A stretch of 64,000 nucleotides of DNA from Spongiibacter taiwanensis (GTDB lineage: Bacteria > Pseudomonadota > Gammaproteobacteria > Pseudomonadales > Spongiibacteraceae): contig NZ_CP098455.1 of assembly GCF_023702635.1 (NCBI RefSeq), forward strand, positions 1,178,001 to 1,242,000, read 5' to 3'. This document shows, in pieces, positions 17,848-28,241 of the stretch (position 1 is its first letter; each line of letters opens with the position of its first letter). Below the pieces are notes generated by a model that made no database searches, was not told the origin of the DNA, and saw only the letters and a program-made list of their open reading frames with translations. Position numbers and translations under genes: made by a program.

Positions 17848-18893
17848 CAGTCGTTGCCCCGACTGACGCCAGCTTCGTCAAAGCTGGCCATCTCCTTTTG
17901 CAGGCGACAAGCCGCCTGCAAAATCGGAAAGGCCAGCGCCGCGCCGCTGCCCTCGCCCAGGCGCATATCCAGCTCCAACAGGGGCGCCGCTTCCATCTTG
18001 GCGAGCAGCCGCTTATGGCCGGGCTCCGCCGAGCAGTGGGAAAAAAACAGCCAGGGCCGAATGCTGGGGTTAATTTTTACTGCCGAAATAGCCGCTGCCG
18101 TGCAGATGTAACCGTCGACCAACACCGCAATGCCCTTCTGGGCTGCACGGATATAGGCGCCAGCCAGCGCATTGATCTCATAACCGCCAATACGGCGCAG
18201 CACTTCAACGCCGTTTTTCATGTGGGGCAAGTGCCGCGACATCGCCCGGGTCACCACCGCCGCCTTCTTGGCCAGCACCTGATCGCTGATGCCGGTGCCC
18301 CGCCCAACCATCGCCGTGGCTGACAGCCGGGTGTGGGCGACCGCCAATGCCGCAGCGGCAGTGCTGTTGCCGATACCCATTTCGCCGCCGATAAACACGT
18401 CAATGTCGCCGGCCTGGTCGATCACATCGCGACCTACCGCAAAGGCCTCCTCGCACTGCTCCAGGGTCATCGCCTCGGTCACACACATGTTTTGGGTGCC
18501 AGCGCCAACCCGGTGATCTTCCACGTTGGGCAGGTCCTCCAGCGCGTACACGGTACCCACGTTAACCACCTTAAAGGGGATGTCCAGCGAACGCGCCAAC
18601 ACGCTAATCGCCGCACCGCCATTGGCAAAATTGCGCACCATTTCTGCGGTGACCGTCTGCGGGTAAGCCGAGATATCCTCGGTGGTCACCCCGTGGTCAC
18701 CGGCGAACACCGCGATCAAGGCCGTATCAGCTTTCGGGCTCAGGGTTTTCTGCAGCGACGACATTTGAATGGCCACGTCTTCCAACCGCCCCAACGCGCC
18801 CTTGGGTTTGGTGAGGTTGTTCTGTCGCTGAATCGCCTGCTGTCGAATATCGGGATCTGCCTCCGGGGCAGCCACTTCATACCAAACTGTCAC
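17847..18893 (-). CDS. cobT: Nicotinate-nucleotide--dimethylbenzimidazole phosphoribosyltransferase CobT
   Basis: CobT makes alpha-ribazole phosphate from nicotinate mononucleotide and dimethylbenzimidazole, the BluB product. The 348 residues contain NNLTKPKGALGRLEDVA, VFAGDHGVTTEDISAYP, GEMGIGNSTAAAAL and, near the C-terminus, DMRLGEGSGAALAFP, where the first glutamate (about residue 314) corresponds to the catalytic base. The start is a GTG just after the cobU stop. The length is normal. Confidence 0.94.
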   Translation of the reverse strand: MTVWYEVAAPEADPDIRQQAIQRQNNLTKPKGALGRLEDVAIQMSSLQKTLSPKADTALIAVFAGDHGVTTEDISAYPQTVTAEMVRNFANGGAAISVLARSLDIPFKVVNVGTVYALEDLPNVEDHRVGAGTQNMCVTEAMTLEQCEEAFAVGRDVIDQAGDIDVFIGGEMGIGNSTAAAALAVAHTRLSATAMVGRGTGISDQVLAKKAAVVTRAMSRHLPHMKNGVEVLRRIGGYEINALAGAYIRAAQKGIAVLVDGYICTAAAISAVKINPSIRPWLFFSHCSAEPGHKRLLAKMEAAPLLELDMRLGEGSGAALAFPILQAACRLQKEMASFDEAGVSRGND

Positions 18894-18894
18894 T

Positions 18895-19413
18895 TCACTT
18901 TCCTTTTAAGACTTGTTCTATTCCCGCCGTGACCAACACCACCCGGTCAGCGATATTCGCAATTTGCTGATGAAGCCGCCCCGCCTCATCCACAAAGCGG
19001 CGACTCAATTCCCCCATAGGCACGATGCCGCAGCCCACCTCATTGCTCACCAGAACCACATCGCCGGGGAGCCCTTGCAGGGCCGCCAGGAATGCCTCGC
19101 GCACGACCTGCCACTGAGCGGAATCCTCCTTGCAGACCCAGTTGCTGAGCCACAGGGTAAGGCAATCCACCAAAATAACACCGCCCTCTTGGGCTTCTCG
19201 CGACAAAGCCTCGGTGAGGGCCTCTGGCGCATCCACCGTGCGCCAGCCATCCCCCGCCCGCTGGGTCTGGTGGTGGGCAATCCGCGCGGCCATTTCCGGG
19301 TCGCCCGCCGTGGCAGTGGCAATATAAGTACGCCGCTGACTCAGGCTTATTGCCCTGGCCTCGGCGCAACGACTTTTGCCGGAGCGGGCCCCGCCCAGAT
19401 AAAATTCAAGCAA
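18895..19413 (-). CDS. cobU: Adenosylcobinamide kinase / adenosylcobinamide-phosphate guanylyltransferase CobU
   Basis: This bifunctional enzyme phosphorylates adenosylcobinamide and transfers GMP to give AdoCbi-GDP. The 172 residues open with the P-loop GGARSGKSRCAE, followed by YIATATAGDPEM and the AHHQTQR segment that holds the guanylylated histidine, then LVDCLTLWLSNW. It is the first gene of cobU-cobT-cobC, one base from cobT and divergent from the PduO-type gene. Confidence 0.93.
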   Translation of the reverse strand: MLEFYLGGARSGKSRCAEARAISLSQRRTYIATATAGDPEMAARIAHHQTQRAGDGWRTVDAPEALTEALSREAQEGGVILVDCLTLWLSNWVCKEDSAQWQVVREAFLAALQGLPGDVVLVSNEVGCGIVPMGELSRRFVDEAGRLHQQIANIADRVVLVTAGIEQVLKGK

Positions 19414-19577
19414 CGACGCTTTCCCCCGTGGCGGCGCTGCAAGCGGCCGCTGTTCTGACGTATAGTTGGCTCCTGCCGCTCCCGACGACCCAAGGACTTA
19501 GTCCTGACTGGCGTTGGCGGAGCAAAAACACAAACGGACACACCGTGGCGTACCGGCTGCATTCTACTAGAGGCCGG

Positions 19578-19599
19578 GGCGGGAATACCATTTCCCGCC
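19578..19599. promoter_or_regulatory. 8-bp inverted repeat in the cobU / adenosyltransferase divergent spacer
   Basis: GGCGGGAA (19578-19585) and TTCCCGCC (19592-19599) flank a 6-nt loop, and a palindrome GTGGCGCCAC lies just after (19602-19611). No cobalamin riboswitch motif is present in this spacer. The element may be an operator or leader hairpin; its function is unknown. Confidence 0.4.
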
Positions 19600-19648
19600 A
19601 TGTGGCGCCACTGGCTATGAGGCCACTGAAAAGAGGACTGCAGACAAC

Positions 19649-20203
19649 ATGGGTCACCGACTTTCCAAAATTTACACCCGCACTGGCGACGATGGTACCA
19701 CCGGCCTTGGCGACGGCTCGCGCATCAGCAAAGACCACCTGCGCATGGAGGCCATTGGCACCGTAGACGAAATTAACTCCCATATCGGGGTGTTGCGGGC
19801 AGAACTGGCGCCGGAGGATGACGTTCAAGAACTACTGTCACGCATTCAACACGACCTGTTCGATCTCGGCGGCGAGCTGGCCGTACCGGGCTATACCATG
19901 ATTAGCGAGCAGCGAGTGACCGAGCTGGAAACCTCATTGGACAACCTTAACGAAGATCTGCCGCCGCTGAAAAACTTTATTCTTCCCGGCGGCAGCAAAG
20001 CCGCCGCACAGTGTCACCTGGCCCGGGTGGTATGTCGCCGGGGCGAACGCTGCCTGGTGAGTTTAAGCAAACACGAAGACATTAATCTGAGCGCCCGGCA
20101 GTATCTCAACCGCTTGTCAGACCTCCTGTTTGTGCTGGCGCGCGCCTTGGCCCGGCGCGACGGTGGTCAAGAAGTGTTGTGGGTTCAAGCAGACAAACGC
20201 TGA
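19649..20203 (+). CDS. pduO: Cob(I)alamin adenosyltransferase, PduO type
   Basis: A 184-residue trimeric-type ATP:corrinoid adenosyltransferase, unrelated in fold to CobO. Family blocks are IYTRTGDDGTTGLGDGSRI at the N-terminus, EAIGTVDEINSHIGVLR, the ATP-contacting FILPGGSKAAAQCHLARVVC and NRLSDLLFVLARA near the end. It is divergent from cobU. It may serve cobalamin rather than precursor adenosylation, but that split of labour is inference. Confidence 0.9.
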   Translation: MGHRLSKIYTRTGDDGTTGLGDGSRISKDHLRMEAIGTVDEINSHIGVLRAELAPEDDVQELLSRIQHDLFDLGGELAVPGYTMISEQRVTELETSLDNLNEDLPPLKNFILPGGSKAAAQCHLARVVCRRGERCLVSLSKHEDINLSARQYLNRLSDLLFVLARALARRDGGQEVLWVQADKR

Positions 20204-21112
20204 TCAGTTCAGCCAAGCCGCCCCGCGCACACCGCTGGAATCGCCATGTTTGGCTTGTCGGAGGGGCGTGAGACAGCTGTCGGAGAACACCCATTGGCTC
20301 AGGTAGGCCGGCACTTGCTGGTAAAGCTCGGCAATATTTGAAACGCCGCCGGCCAGCACAATCACCTCCGGATCGGCGATATTGATCACCTGCGCCAGCG
20401 CCCGTGCCAGGCGCTGACAGTATTGATCCAGCGCTGCGGTGGCCACAGTGTCGCCGTCTCGGGCCAGCTGCGCGACTCCTGCCGCACTGTCGGCGCGTCC
20501 CCCGGCCAGCTGAAAGCTGCGCAGCAGCCCTGGCCCGGACAGATACGTTTCGATACAGTCCTGGCGACCGCAATAGCAGGGCCGGCCTTCATTCACGCCG
20601 GGTAACACGTTGTGACCCCACTCCCCGGCGATCGCGTTTACACCCGTCAGCAACTGCCGACCCACCACCCAGCCACCGCCGACACCGGTGCCCAGTATCA
20701 CGCCAAAAACGCTCTCAAATTCGGCGCCGGCGCCATCCACCGCTTCCGAAAGCACCATGCAATTGGCATCATTGGCAATAACAACCGGGCGACCCAGCCG
20801 CCGGGACAGATCTTCTCGCAGCGGCATGCCATTCAAACAGGTAGTGTTGCAGTTTTTCATCAGGCCGCTCTGGCGACTTTCCGCCCCGGGTGTACCAATA
20901 CCCACCGGGCATTGATCACCCACTTCGGCTTCGAGTACGGCCACCACCTCAGCGATGGCATTGAGGATGGCGAGATAAGATGCGTTGGTAGTGGCCGTTG
21001 CGGCCTCAGCGGCTTTGGGCGTTGCTACCCGATGGCGACAACAGACTTCGCCGGCCGCATCGAGCACCACCCCTTCAATTTTGGTCCCACCCAGGTCTAT
21101 TCCAATGCGCAT
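20204..21112 (-). CDS. ROK-family sugar kinase, fructokinase (Mak)-like
   Basis: The ATG at 21112 gives 302 residues beginning MRIGIDLGGTKIEG, the phosphate-binding start of ROK kinases; an ATG four codons upstream (21124) is one base after the ampE stop and equally possible. Further marks are VVIANDANCMVLSEAVDG, GTGVGGGWVV and the zinc motif with GEWGHN then CYCGRQDCIETYLSG. The layout resembles E. coli Mak, so hexose phosphorylation is likely, but the exact sugar is not determined. Confidence 0.85.
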   Translation of the reverse strand: MRIGIDLGGTKIEGVVLDAAGEVCCRHRVATPKAAEAATATTNASYLAILNAIAEVVAVLEAEVGDQCPVGIGTPGAESRQSGLMKNCNTTCLNGMPLREDLSRRLGRPVVIANDANCMVLSEAVDGAGAEFESVFGVILGTGVGGGWVVGRQLLTGVNAIAGEWGHNVLPGVNEGRPCYCGRQDCIETYLSGPGLLRSFQLAGGRADSAAGVAQLARDGDTVATAALDQYCQRLARALAQVINIADPEVIVLAGGVSNIAELYQQVPAYLSQWVFSDSCLTPLRQAKHGDSSGVRGAAWLN

Positions 21113-21125
21113 TGCTGCCGGCATG

Positions 21126-21977
21126 CTAGACAAGCTGCAGCATCGCGATAAAAAACACCCAGCACAGCAGGCTGCGGGACAGGAGTTGCTGCACGCACTC
21201 GAGCTGTTCCGCCGCGGCGGCAACAAAGTGTTCGCCATCGACCTGCCCCTCGGGCACTGTCGCTGAAATCGACGCAGCGGCAACCTGATCTAAAAACTCG
21301 GCACTGCCTTCCATATCTGCCGCCGCCTTAAAGCCGGCAACACCGCGGTCAAAGTTACCCACCAGCACAAAGGCCAGGGCCAGCAAGCGGGCGGGCAACC
21401 ACTCCATGAAATACAGCGCCCGGTTGCAGGTATCCCGCTCGGCTTGAGAAAGATAAGGTTCGCGCAGCAGGATAAAAAGCAAACGATAGCCCAGCGCCAG
21501 GGCCGGCCCCGCCAGAACAAACCAGAAAACCACCGCAAACCAGCGCTCAAAGCCCTGATAGGTTGCCGCCTTGCGCACATTGTTGTGCAACTGCAGGGCG
21601 TTGTCTGATTCCATTCCCCCCACTTCACAGCTGAACCCCCGGGCATGCTGGTAGGCACCCTCAAGATCTCCCCGCTGCCAACTGTTCAGGTAAAGGCGCA
21701 ACAGTATCTGGAAGTCGCCGCGACCCAGGCTGTACAGCAGTACCGCCACCGCGATCGCAAAGGCGGGAATATGAAACAGAAAATCGTCGAGCAGGCCGAG
21801 CACGAGCAGCACACCCAATACCGGCGCCAGCACCGTCAAACCAAGTTGCCACTGGGGACCGGGCGCCCAGGCAAAAAAACCGTACACCCGCCGCAACCAG
21901 CCGTCCTGCTGAATATTGCCGCCGCTTCCCCAAAACTGTACGGCTGCCCATGCAACCAAAATCGCCAGAAATTCCAT
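21126..21977 (-). CDS. ampE: AmpE family inner-membrane protein
   Basis: A 283-residue membrane protein starting MEFLAILVAWAAVQFWG, with several hydrophobic segments and the central NSWQRGDLEGAYQHARGF region typical of AmpE. AmpE is encoded with AmpD in enterobacteria and pseudomonads and has been linked to beta-lactamase induction signalling; its biochemical role is unclear. It begins 3 nt after the ampD stop. Confidence 0.87.
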   Translation of the reverse strand: MEFLAILVAWAAVQFWGSGGNIQQDGWLRRVYGFFAWAPGPQWQLGLTVLAPVLGVLLVLGLLDDFLFHIPAFAIAVAVLLYSLGRGDFQILLRLYLNSWQRGDLEGAYQHARGFSCEVGGMESDNALQLHNNVRKAATYQGFERWFAVVFWFVLAGPALALGYRLLFILLREPYLSQAERDTCNRALYFMEWLPARLLALAFVLVGNFDRGVAGFKAAADMEGSAEFLDQVAAASISATVPEGQVDGEHFVAAAAEQLECVQQLLSRSLLCWVFFIAMLQLV

Positions 21978-21980
21978 GTT

Positions 21981-22529
21981 TTATGCTACCGACTGTTTGT
22001 AGGTGGCCCAGTCAAAGGCAGGACCTGGATCTGTTTTTCTGCCGGGCGCAATCTCGCTATGCCCCACAATTCTCGCTGCAGAAATCCCCGGATAATAGCA
22101 CTGCAGGGTTTTTGTCACCGCACAAAGTTCACGGTACTGTGCCTCGGTATAGGGCGAGGTATCGGTGCCTTCCAGCTCAATGCCGATGCTGAAATCGTTG
22201 CAGTTCTTGCGGCCGTCAAACACCGACTCACCCGCATGCCAGGCGCGCTTATCGAAGGGCACAAACTGGGTAATGTTCCCCTGGCGATCAATAAAGAGGT
22301 GGGCCGAGACCGTCAGGCCGCGAAGATCGGCAAAGCTCGGGTGAAGGCCGCAATCGAGCTGGTTACAAAATAACGCCTCAACGTTACCAGTGCCAAAATG
22401 GCCTGCAGGTAAACTGATATTGTGGATGACCAGCAAGTCAATTTGTTCGCCCGGCGGGCGCTCATTATGGTTGGGCGAGGGACACTGCCGCGCCGCCGAC
22501 AGCCAGGAAGATTGATCAATCGAGTACAT
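21981..22529 (-). CDS. ampD: 1,6-anhydro-N-acetylmuramyl-L-alanine amidase AmpD
   Basis: AmpD cleaves the peptide from cytoplasmic anhydro-muropeptides, recycling cell wall and keeping AmpR-type regulators quiet. Zinc ligands are visible: His in LLVIHNISLPAG, His in RIVGHSEIAPG and Asp in RKTDPGPAFDW, with the catalytic glutamate in IGIELEGTD. The ATG at 22529 (MYSIDQ) gives 182 residues aligned with known N-termini; an ATG at 22544 is an alternative with a weak GGGG site. Confidence 0.91.
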   Translation of the reverse strand: MYSIDQSSWLSAARQCPSPNHNERPPGEQIDLLVIHNISLPAGHFGTGNVEALFCNQLDCGLHPSFADLRGLTVSAHLFIDRQGNITQFVPFDKRAWHAGESVFDGRKNCNDFSIGIELEGTDTSPYTEAQYRELCAVTKTLQCYYPGISAARIVGHSEIAPGRKTDPGPAFDWATYKQSVA

Positions 22530-22707
22530 AGAGGCGCCAAACATTGCAAACAGCCCCAGTGTAGCAGCGGGTTCGGGAAACGCGAGCGTTAACACGCGGC
22601 ATCAATACCGCGAAAGGGGATAAGGTGGCAGCAGAGGTATATCGCGCAGGTCATAGGCGCCGTAGCGCCGACAAATGATCAGCAGTCCGAAGGCGAACCG
22701 CTGATCA

Positions 22708-25086
22708 TTAGTGATGGGGCTTGTCTTTCATATCCCGCAGGTTACTGATAACCGACTCCAGCGCCCGATCAAACAAGCGACCATCCTCAATCACAAAGAG
22801 ACGCTGCTGGGAAATGGCTTCCGCCAGATTCGCCTTATCAAACTCGGCCACTTTGATGCCGGCGCGATTCACAAAGATATATTTGCCAATACCGTTGATC
22901 ACCGCCGCAAGACGGCACCGCAGCATCTTGCCATCCGACTGACGAAAATCGACCCAGTTTCCCACGCGCAGGGCCGCAATTTTGCCCTGCACCTCTTCAT
23001 CAGCGGCCGCAGACACCGGGGCTGTTGGCTCCGTTTCAGTCGGCGCCGGCACTTCCTCGTCGGTGTTTTCGTTTACCGCAACGGCAACATCTGCCGCATC
23101 AGCAGCGTCCGCCTCATCAGCATCGTCTATCGCAACGGGCGGACTCTGCACCTCACCCAGGCCCACCGCGAGGCCCTCATCCAGGGCGCTCAGTTCGGTT
23201 TGCTCGCTCGACGGGGGCACTTCGTCGGCCCGTACCGGTTCCGTGGGTCTGGCGAGTTTGGCCAGGTGCAAGCGCTCGAGCTGCTCAAACCACTGACTGG
23301 TTTCAAAGGCGCTCAGCGAGGCCCGATTAAAGCCATCACGCAGCGACTCCACCAGGCCCGGCAGGGCGTCAATCAGCTCCGCCCGGTGCTCCGGCGTGGT
23401 GACCACATCGACGCTCCACAACAAACGCTCGGCGATCTTCAGGTCGCTCGCCAGCGCCTCGCTGTCGCGGCCGTGCTGCACAAAACTGAGAAACAGCACT
23501 TTGCTCCAGCCTTCTTTCAGAATATTGGCAACGACCGGCGGGTATCGACCCTGGGACAATTTTTGATCGAGATAGGCAGAGATATAACCCCGGGCCTGCT
23601 CAGCCACGGCCCGGCCATCAGCCGCATCTACCGCGCGCTTGGCCATCAATTCGGCCCGCCGTCGATCCCGCTCGCTGAAGGAGAGGAACTCCTCGTAGGC
23701 GTCGACAAATATTTGCGTGTCCACACCAAAGTCGCGCAGCACCCGCATCACAATTTCATCCACTTTTTTGTAAAGCGGGTCTTTCTCCAGCGCACCAGTC
23801 GGCTCCCAGCCGATACTGGCGCTGAGCAAACCACTGAGTAACTTGCGGGCGGGATGCTCGTCATGACTGAAGAAGTTCTTGTCGAGCATGGCCATTTTGA
23901 GAATCGGAATCTGCAAGCGGGCAATCACCGCCTTCAAATCGTCCGACAGGCCATCCCCTTCCAGGATGTACTGAAACAGAGTGCCAACAAATTGAATGGT
24001 GTCGCGATCCCGCTGCACCGAAAGCGCAGAGGCATCGGCGGGCGATACCCGGTTGACCTGCTGCAAGCGGCCAATGAGGTGCTGCACCAGATCTGGGTTG
24101 GCGCCGCCGTTGTTACCACCGCGAACACCGCCCAAGTTCAGTTGCGCATATTGCTCGTTCTGCATGTCCTGCAAGGCCACCATCAACGATGGCTTTGACA
24201 ACACACTCCCCTCACTGCGACCGGAATGGCCCTCTCCGCCCAGCAACTGCTCCAGGGTATCGAACAAGCGATTAGCCAGGTGATTGGCTTCCGAACTCAG
24301 GTCATCAGCGGGGTGGGTAGCGGCTTCGTTATGCTGCTCGGCACCAGCGTCACCGCCCTGAGCGGGTCTGCGAGGTGCTGCCGAGGGCTTGGCCTTGGCG
24401 ACTGGCGGTGTGGCATCCGACGGCAGCCCGTGGGCCTCAAGGATCGGCGTCAACTGGGCGACCATGTCCCCAAAGCCTTCCATCACCCGACGCTCAAATA
24501 GCTTGAGCAACACCAGCTTGGGCTTGATATCGAATTTTACCCCTTCCAGCGCAATGGACAGTGCCCGGGAGATACTCGCAGGCCCCATGGGCAAGTCTCT
24601 CGCCGATGGCACTTCACCGCCAACACAGTGCTGCCAGGCGGTGCACAACACCCACACCTCTTTCAAAAAACGACGCTCAGCCTTTTTGGACATTCCCTCA
24701 AGGGCAACCAGCTCCTCCAGTGCGTCGGACTCCAACACCTTCAGTTTCGCCTCACCACGCTCGGTAGCAGACTGGGGCGCAGCATTCAGCATGCGCTGAT
24801 AGGCACCCAGCAAATGCTCCTCAAAGCGCGCCTCCATCTCCTGACGGCGAACCCGAAGTTCATGCATTGCTTCAAAAAAGGTTTGCTGCTCTTTCGCCGT
24901 GCTGGCTTCGTCCGCCAGCTCGAAGAGATTGTCGTCCAGCTCGTCCAGGGCCTGCGCAAATTGCCCGACCAACACGGCCTGACACTTATGACGCAATGCC
25001 TCGATGGCCGCCGGTAATGCCGCGTCCTGCCCCACGCCGGACTGTCGGTTGCCATGCAGGCTTACGACTTTGGGATTCTCACTCAT
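22708..25086 (-). CDS. DUF1631 family protein
   Basis: A 792-residue, mostly helical cytoplasmic protein of the DUF1631 family, which is regularly found beside nadC and ampDE in gammaproteobacteria. It begins MSENPKVVSLHG. The middle holds the long conserved domain (LFQYILEGDGLSDDLKAVIA, KMAMLDKNFFSHDEHPARK, FLSFSERDRRRAELMAKRAV). An acidic, alanine-rich linker (about residues 640-700) leads to a C-terminal domain with RVGNWVDFRQSDGKMLRCRL, resembling PilZ-like modules. No catalytic activity can be assigned. Confidence 0.8.
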   Translation of the reverse strand: MSENPKVVSLHGNRQSGVGQDAALPAAIEALRHKCQAVLVGQFAQALDELDDNLFELADEASTAKEQQTFFEAMHELRVRRQEMEARFEEHLLGAYQRMLNAAPQSATERGEAKLKVLESDALEELVALEGMSKKAERRFLKEVWVLCTAWQHCVGGEVPSARDLPMGPASISRALSIALEGVKFDIKPKLVLLKLFERRVMEGFGDMVAQLTPILEAHGLPSDATPPVAKAKPSAAPRRPAQGGDAGAEQHNEAATHPADDLSSEANHLANRLFDTLEQLLGGEGHSGRSEGSVLSKPSLMVALQDMQNEQYAQLNLGGVRGGNNGGANPDLVQHLIGRLQQVNRVSPADASALSVQRDRDTIQFVGTLFQYILEGDGLSDDLKAVIARLQIPILKMAMLDKNFFSHDEHPARKLLSGLLSASIGWEPTGALEKDPLYKKVDEIVMRVLRDFGVDTQIFVDAYEEFLSFSERDRRRAELMAKRAVDAADGRAVAEQARGYISAYLDQKLSQGRYPPVVANILKEGWSKVLFLSFVQHGRDSEALASDLKIAERLLWSVDVVTTPEHRAELIDALPGLVESLRDGFNRASLSAFETSQWFEQLERLHLAKLARPTEPVRADEVPPSSEQTELSALDEGLAVGLGEVQSPPVAIDDADEADAADAADVAVAVNENTDEEVPAPTETEPTAPVSAAADEEVQGKIAALRVGNWVDFRQSDGKMLRCRLAAVINGIGKYIFVNRAGIKVAEFDKANLAEAISQQRLFVIEDGRLFDRALESVISNLRDMKDKPHH

Positions 25087-26347
<1,261 letters not shown>

Positions 26348-26845
26348 GAAGAAGGTGAACCGCGCCGGATAAGAGCATCCAACAAGTACTGACTTTAGCT
26401 CAACTGCGGTGACTGCCTCAAAACACACCCTGCTCTCAGTCGCTAGCCTCTGTGCGTCATACCCGCGAACGCGCACTACAATCCAGAATAAATTGAGCCA
26501 CGGCTTGCAAGGACTTTACACCGTGGGCGCAAACCGCATCTGCAGGGGGGCGAGACTTGCTTTACCAAAGCCTGAATGTACGACCGGCCAGCGGGGTTAC
26601 CGAAATATCGTCATACCCGCGAACGCGGGTATCCAGTATGTTTGCTAACATAGCCGGGGTTTCTGGATGCCCGCGTTCGCGAGCATGACGACATAAAAAT
26701 GATTCCGGACAGCAGTGCGCAAAAGCGGGGATCCAGAAGAGTTACCTCGTTAATTAAACAAGTCGACTGCTTACCTAGCGCCTATGAATCATCTTCCTGC
26801 TATCATCCAAACCGAACTATGTAGTCGCGCTGGATAAATGCACGA
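26348..26845. other. Intergenic spacer between nadC and the glycan island
   Basis: The 498-bp spacer holds one full REP/BIME-like element (26593-26716) and a solitary half-site GTCATACCCGCGAACGCG (26457-26474). No gene, tRNA or clear promoter was recognised. It marks the left border of the glycan island. Confidence 0.6.
26593..26716. repeat. Dispersed REP/BIME-like element, copy B
   Basis: Same structure as copy A at 16752-16872: GTCATACCCGCGAACGCGGG facing GCCCGCGTTCGCGAGCATGA, with shared flanks GGTTACCGAAATATCG and GACGACATAAAAATGATTCC. The loop between the half-elements is the most diverged part. Confidence 0.85.
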
Positions 26846-28150
26846 ATGAGTCTCGACGATACAATCTCCAAACTACATTCCAAAACCGCTCACATCGGCG
26901 TATTTGGCCTTGGCTACGTCGGCCTGCCCCTAGCACTGAGCTTTTCCGAGGCAGGCTACCGAGTCAGCGGATTCGACACCGACCCGGCAAAAGGCGAAGC
27001 CATCGCAACCAATCGCAGCTACCTGAACCACATCTCTGCAGAACGGATCGCTGCTGCAGTAAAAAATGGCTTTCAGGTACATAACAACTATGAAGCCAGC
27101 GCCACCCTCGACGCCCTCATCATATGCGTACCCACACCGCTGAATAAAACCCGCGAACCCGATCTGAGCTTTGTCACTGCCACCATTAACGGCATCTGCC
27201 CCTTTCTGAAAAAACACCAGATCGTCTCCCTTGAGAGCACTACCTACCCCGGCACCACCAGCGAAGTTCTCAGACCCCGCATTGAACAGCGCGGGTTTAA
27301 CATTGGCGAAGACCTCTACCTGATCTACTCACCCGAACGGGAAGACCCAGGCAACAGTCGATACAACACCCGCACCATACCCAAGATATGCGGCGGCGAA
27401 ACTGAAAATTGCCTACAGGCAGGTATAGCACTGTATAGCAGCGTGATTGAGCAGGTCGTTCCGGTCAGCAATACCAAAACCGCCGAAATGGCAAAATTGC
27501 TGGAAAACATCTACCGCGCCGTCAATATCGGCCTGGTTAACGAAATGAAAGTGGTGGCCGATAAAATGGGCATCAACATTCACGAAGTCATCGACGCCGC
27601 AGCGACCAAACCCTTCGGCTTCACCAAATTCACGCCCGGTCCCGGCTTGGGCGGCCACTGCATTCCCATCGACCCCTTCTACCTTACCTGGAAAGCTCGG
27701 GAATACGGCATTCACACCCGCTTTATTGAACTGGCCGGTGAAATCAATCGCGCCATGCCAGACTACGTCATTCAAAAAACGGCCGACGCGCTGAATGAAC
27801 ACGGCAAGCCGATCAAAAGCAGCAAAATTCTGGTGCTTGGCCTAGCCTACAAAAAAAACGTCAGCGATACCCGCGAATCTCCCGCTGTGGAAATCATTGC
27901 CCAACTAAAAGCCAAGGGCGCTATCGTTGAATACAGTGATCCTCATGTGCCGACATTTCCTAAGAAGCGGGATTATGCCTTTGATATGCAATCAATTGAG
28001 ATAACGCCAGAAAACCTTCGGAAATATGACTGCGCAATCCTGATTACTGAGCACGACAGTTTTGACTACCCACTGATCACCCAAAATAGCAAATTGGTGA
28101 TCGATACACGGAATCGTCTGCCACGTGAAGCACACATCATTTCTGCGTAG
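26846..28150 (+). CDS. wbpA: UDP-N-acetyl-D-glucosamine dehydrogenase (WbpA-like nucleotide-sugar dehydrogenase)
   Basis: This 434-residue enzyme should oxidise the C6 of a UDP-N-acetylhexosamine to the uronic acid with two NAD+. The N-terminal Rossmann motif is FGLGYVGLPLALSFSEAG. The middle has SLESTTYPGTTSEVLRP and the helix NIYRAVNIGLVNEMKVV. The catalytic cysteine is in GPGLGGHCIPIDPFYL, and the C-terminal NAD/UDP domain has VLGLAYKKNVSDTRESPA. It opens the plus-strand glycan operon. The GlcNAc preference is taken from family resemblance; ManNAc is possible. Confidence 0.87.
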   Translation: MSLDDTISKLHSKTAHIGVFGLGYVGLPLALSFSEAGYRVSGFDTDPAKGEAIATNRSYLNHISAERIAAAVKNGFQVHNNYEASATLDALIICVPTPLNKTREPDLSFVTATINGICPFLKKHQIVSLESTTYPGTTSEVLRPRIEQRGFNIGEDLYLIYSPEREDPGNSRYNTRTIPKICGGETENCLQAGIALYSSVIEQVVPVSNTKTAEMAKLLENIYRAVNIGLVNEMKVVADKMGINIHEVIDAAATKPFGFTKFTPGPGLGGHCIPIDPFYLTWKAREYGIHTRFIELAGEINRAMPDYVIQKTADALNEHGKPIKSSKILVLGLAYKKNVSDTRESPAVEIIAQLKAKGAIVEYSDPHVPTFPKKRDYAFDMQSIEITPENLRKYDCAILITEHDSFDYPLITQNSKLVIDTRNRLPREAHIISA

Positions 28151-28241
28151 ATAAGCAGCTCGATCACCGGACAAGCTCAACAAAATCCATACGCGCCCCA
28201 AGAAGCGCCACTTACCGAATACTGAGATACAAGGACTACAA

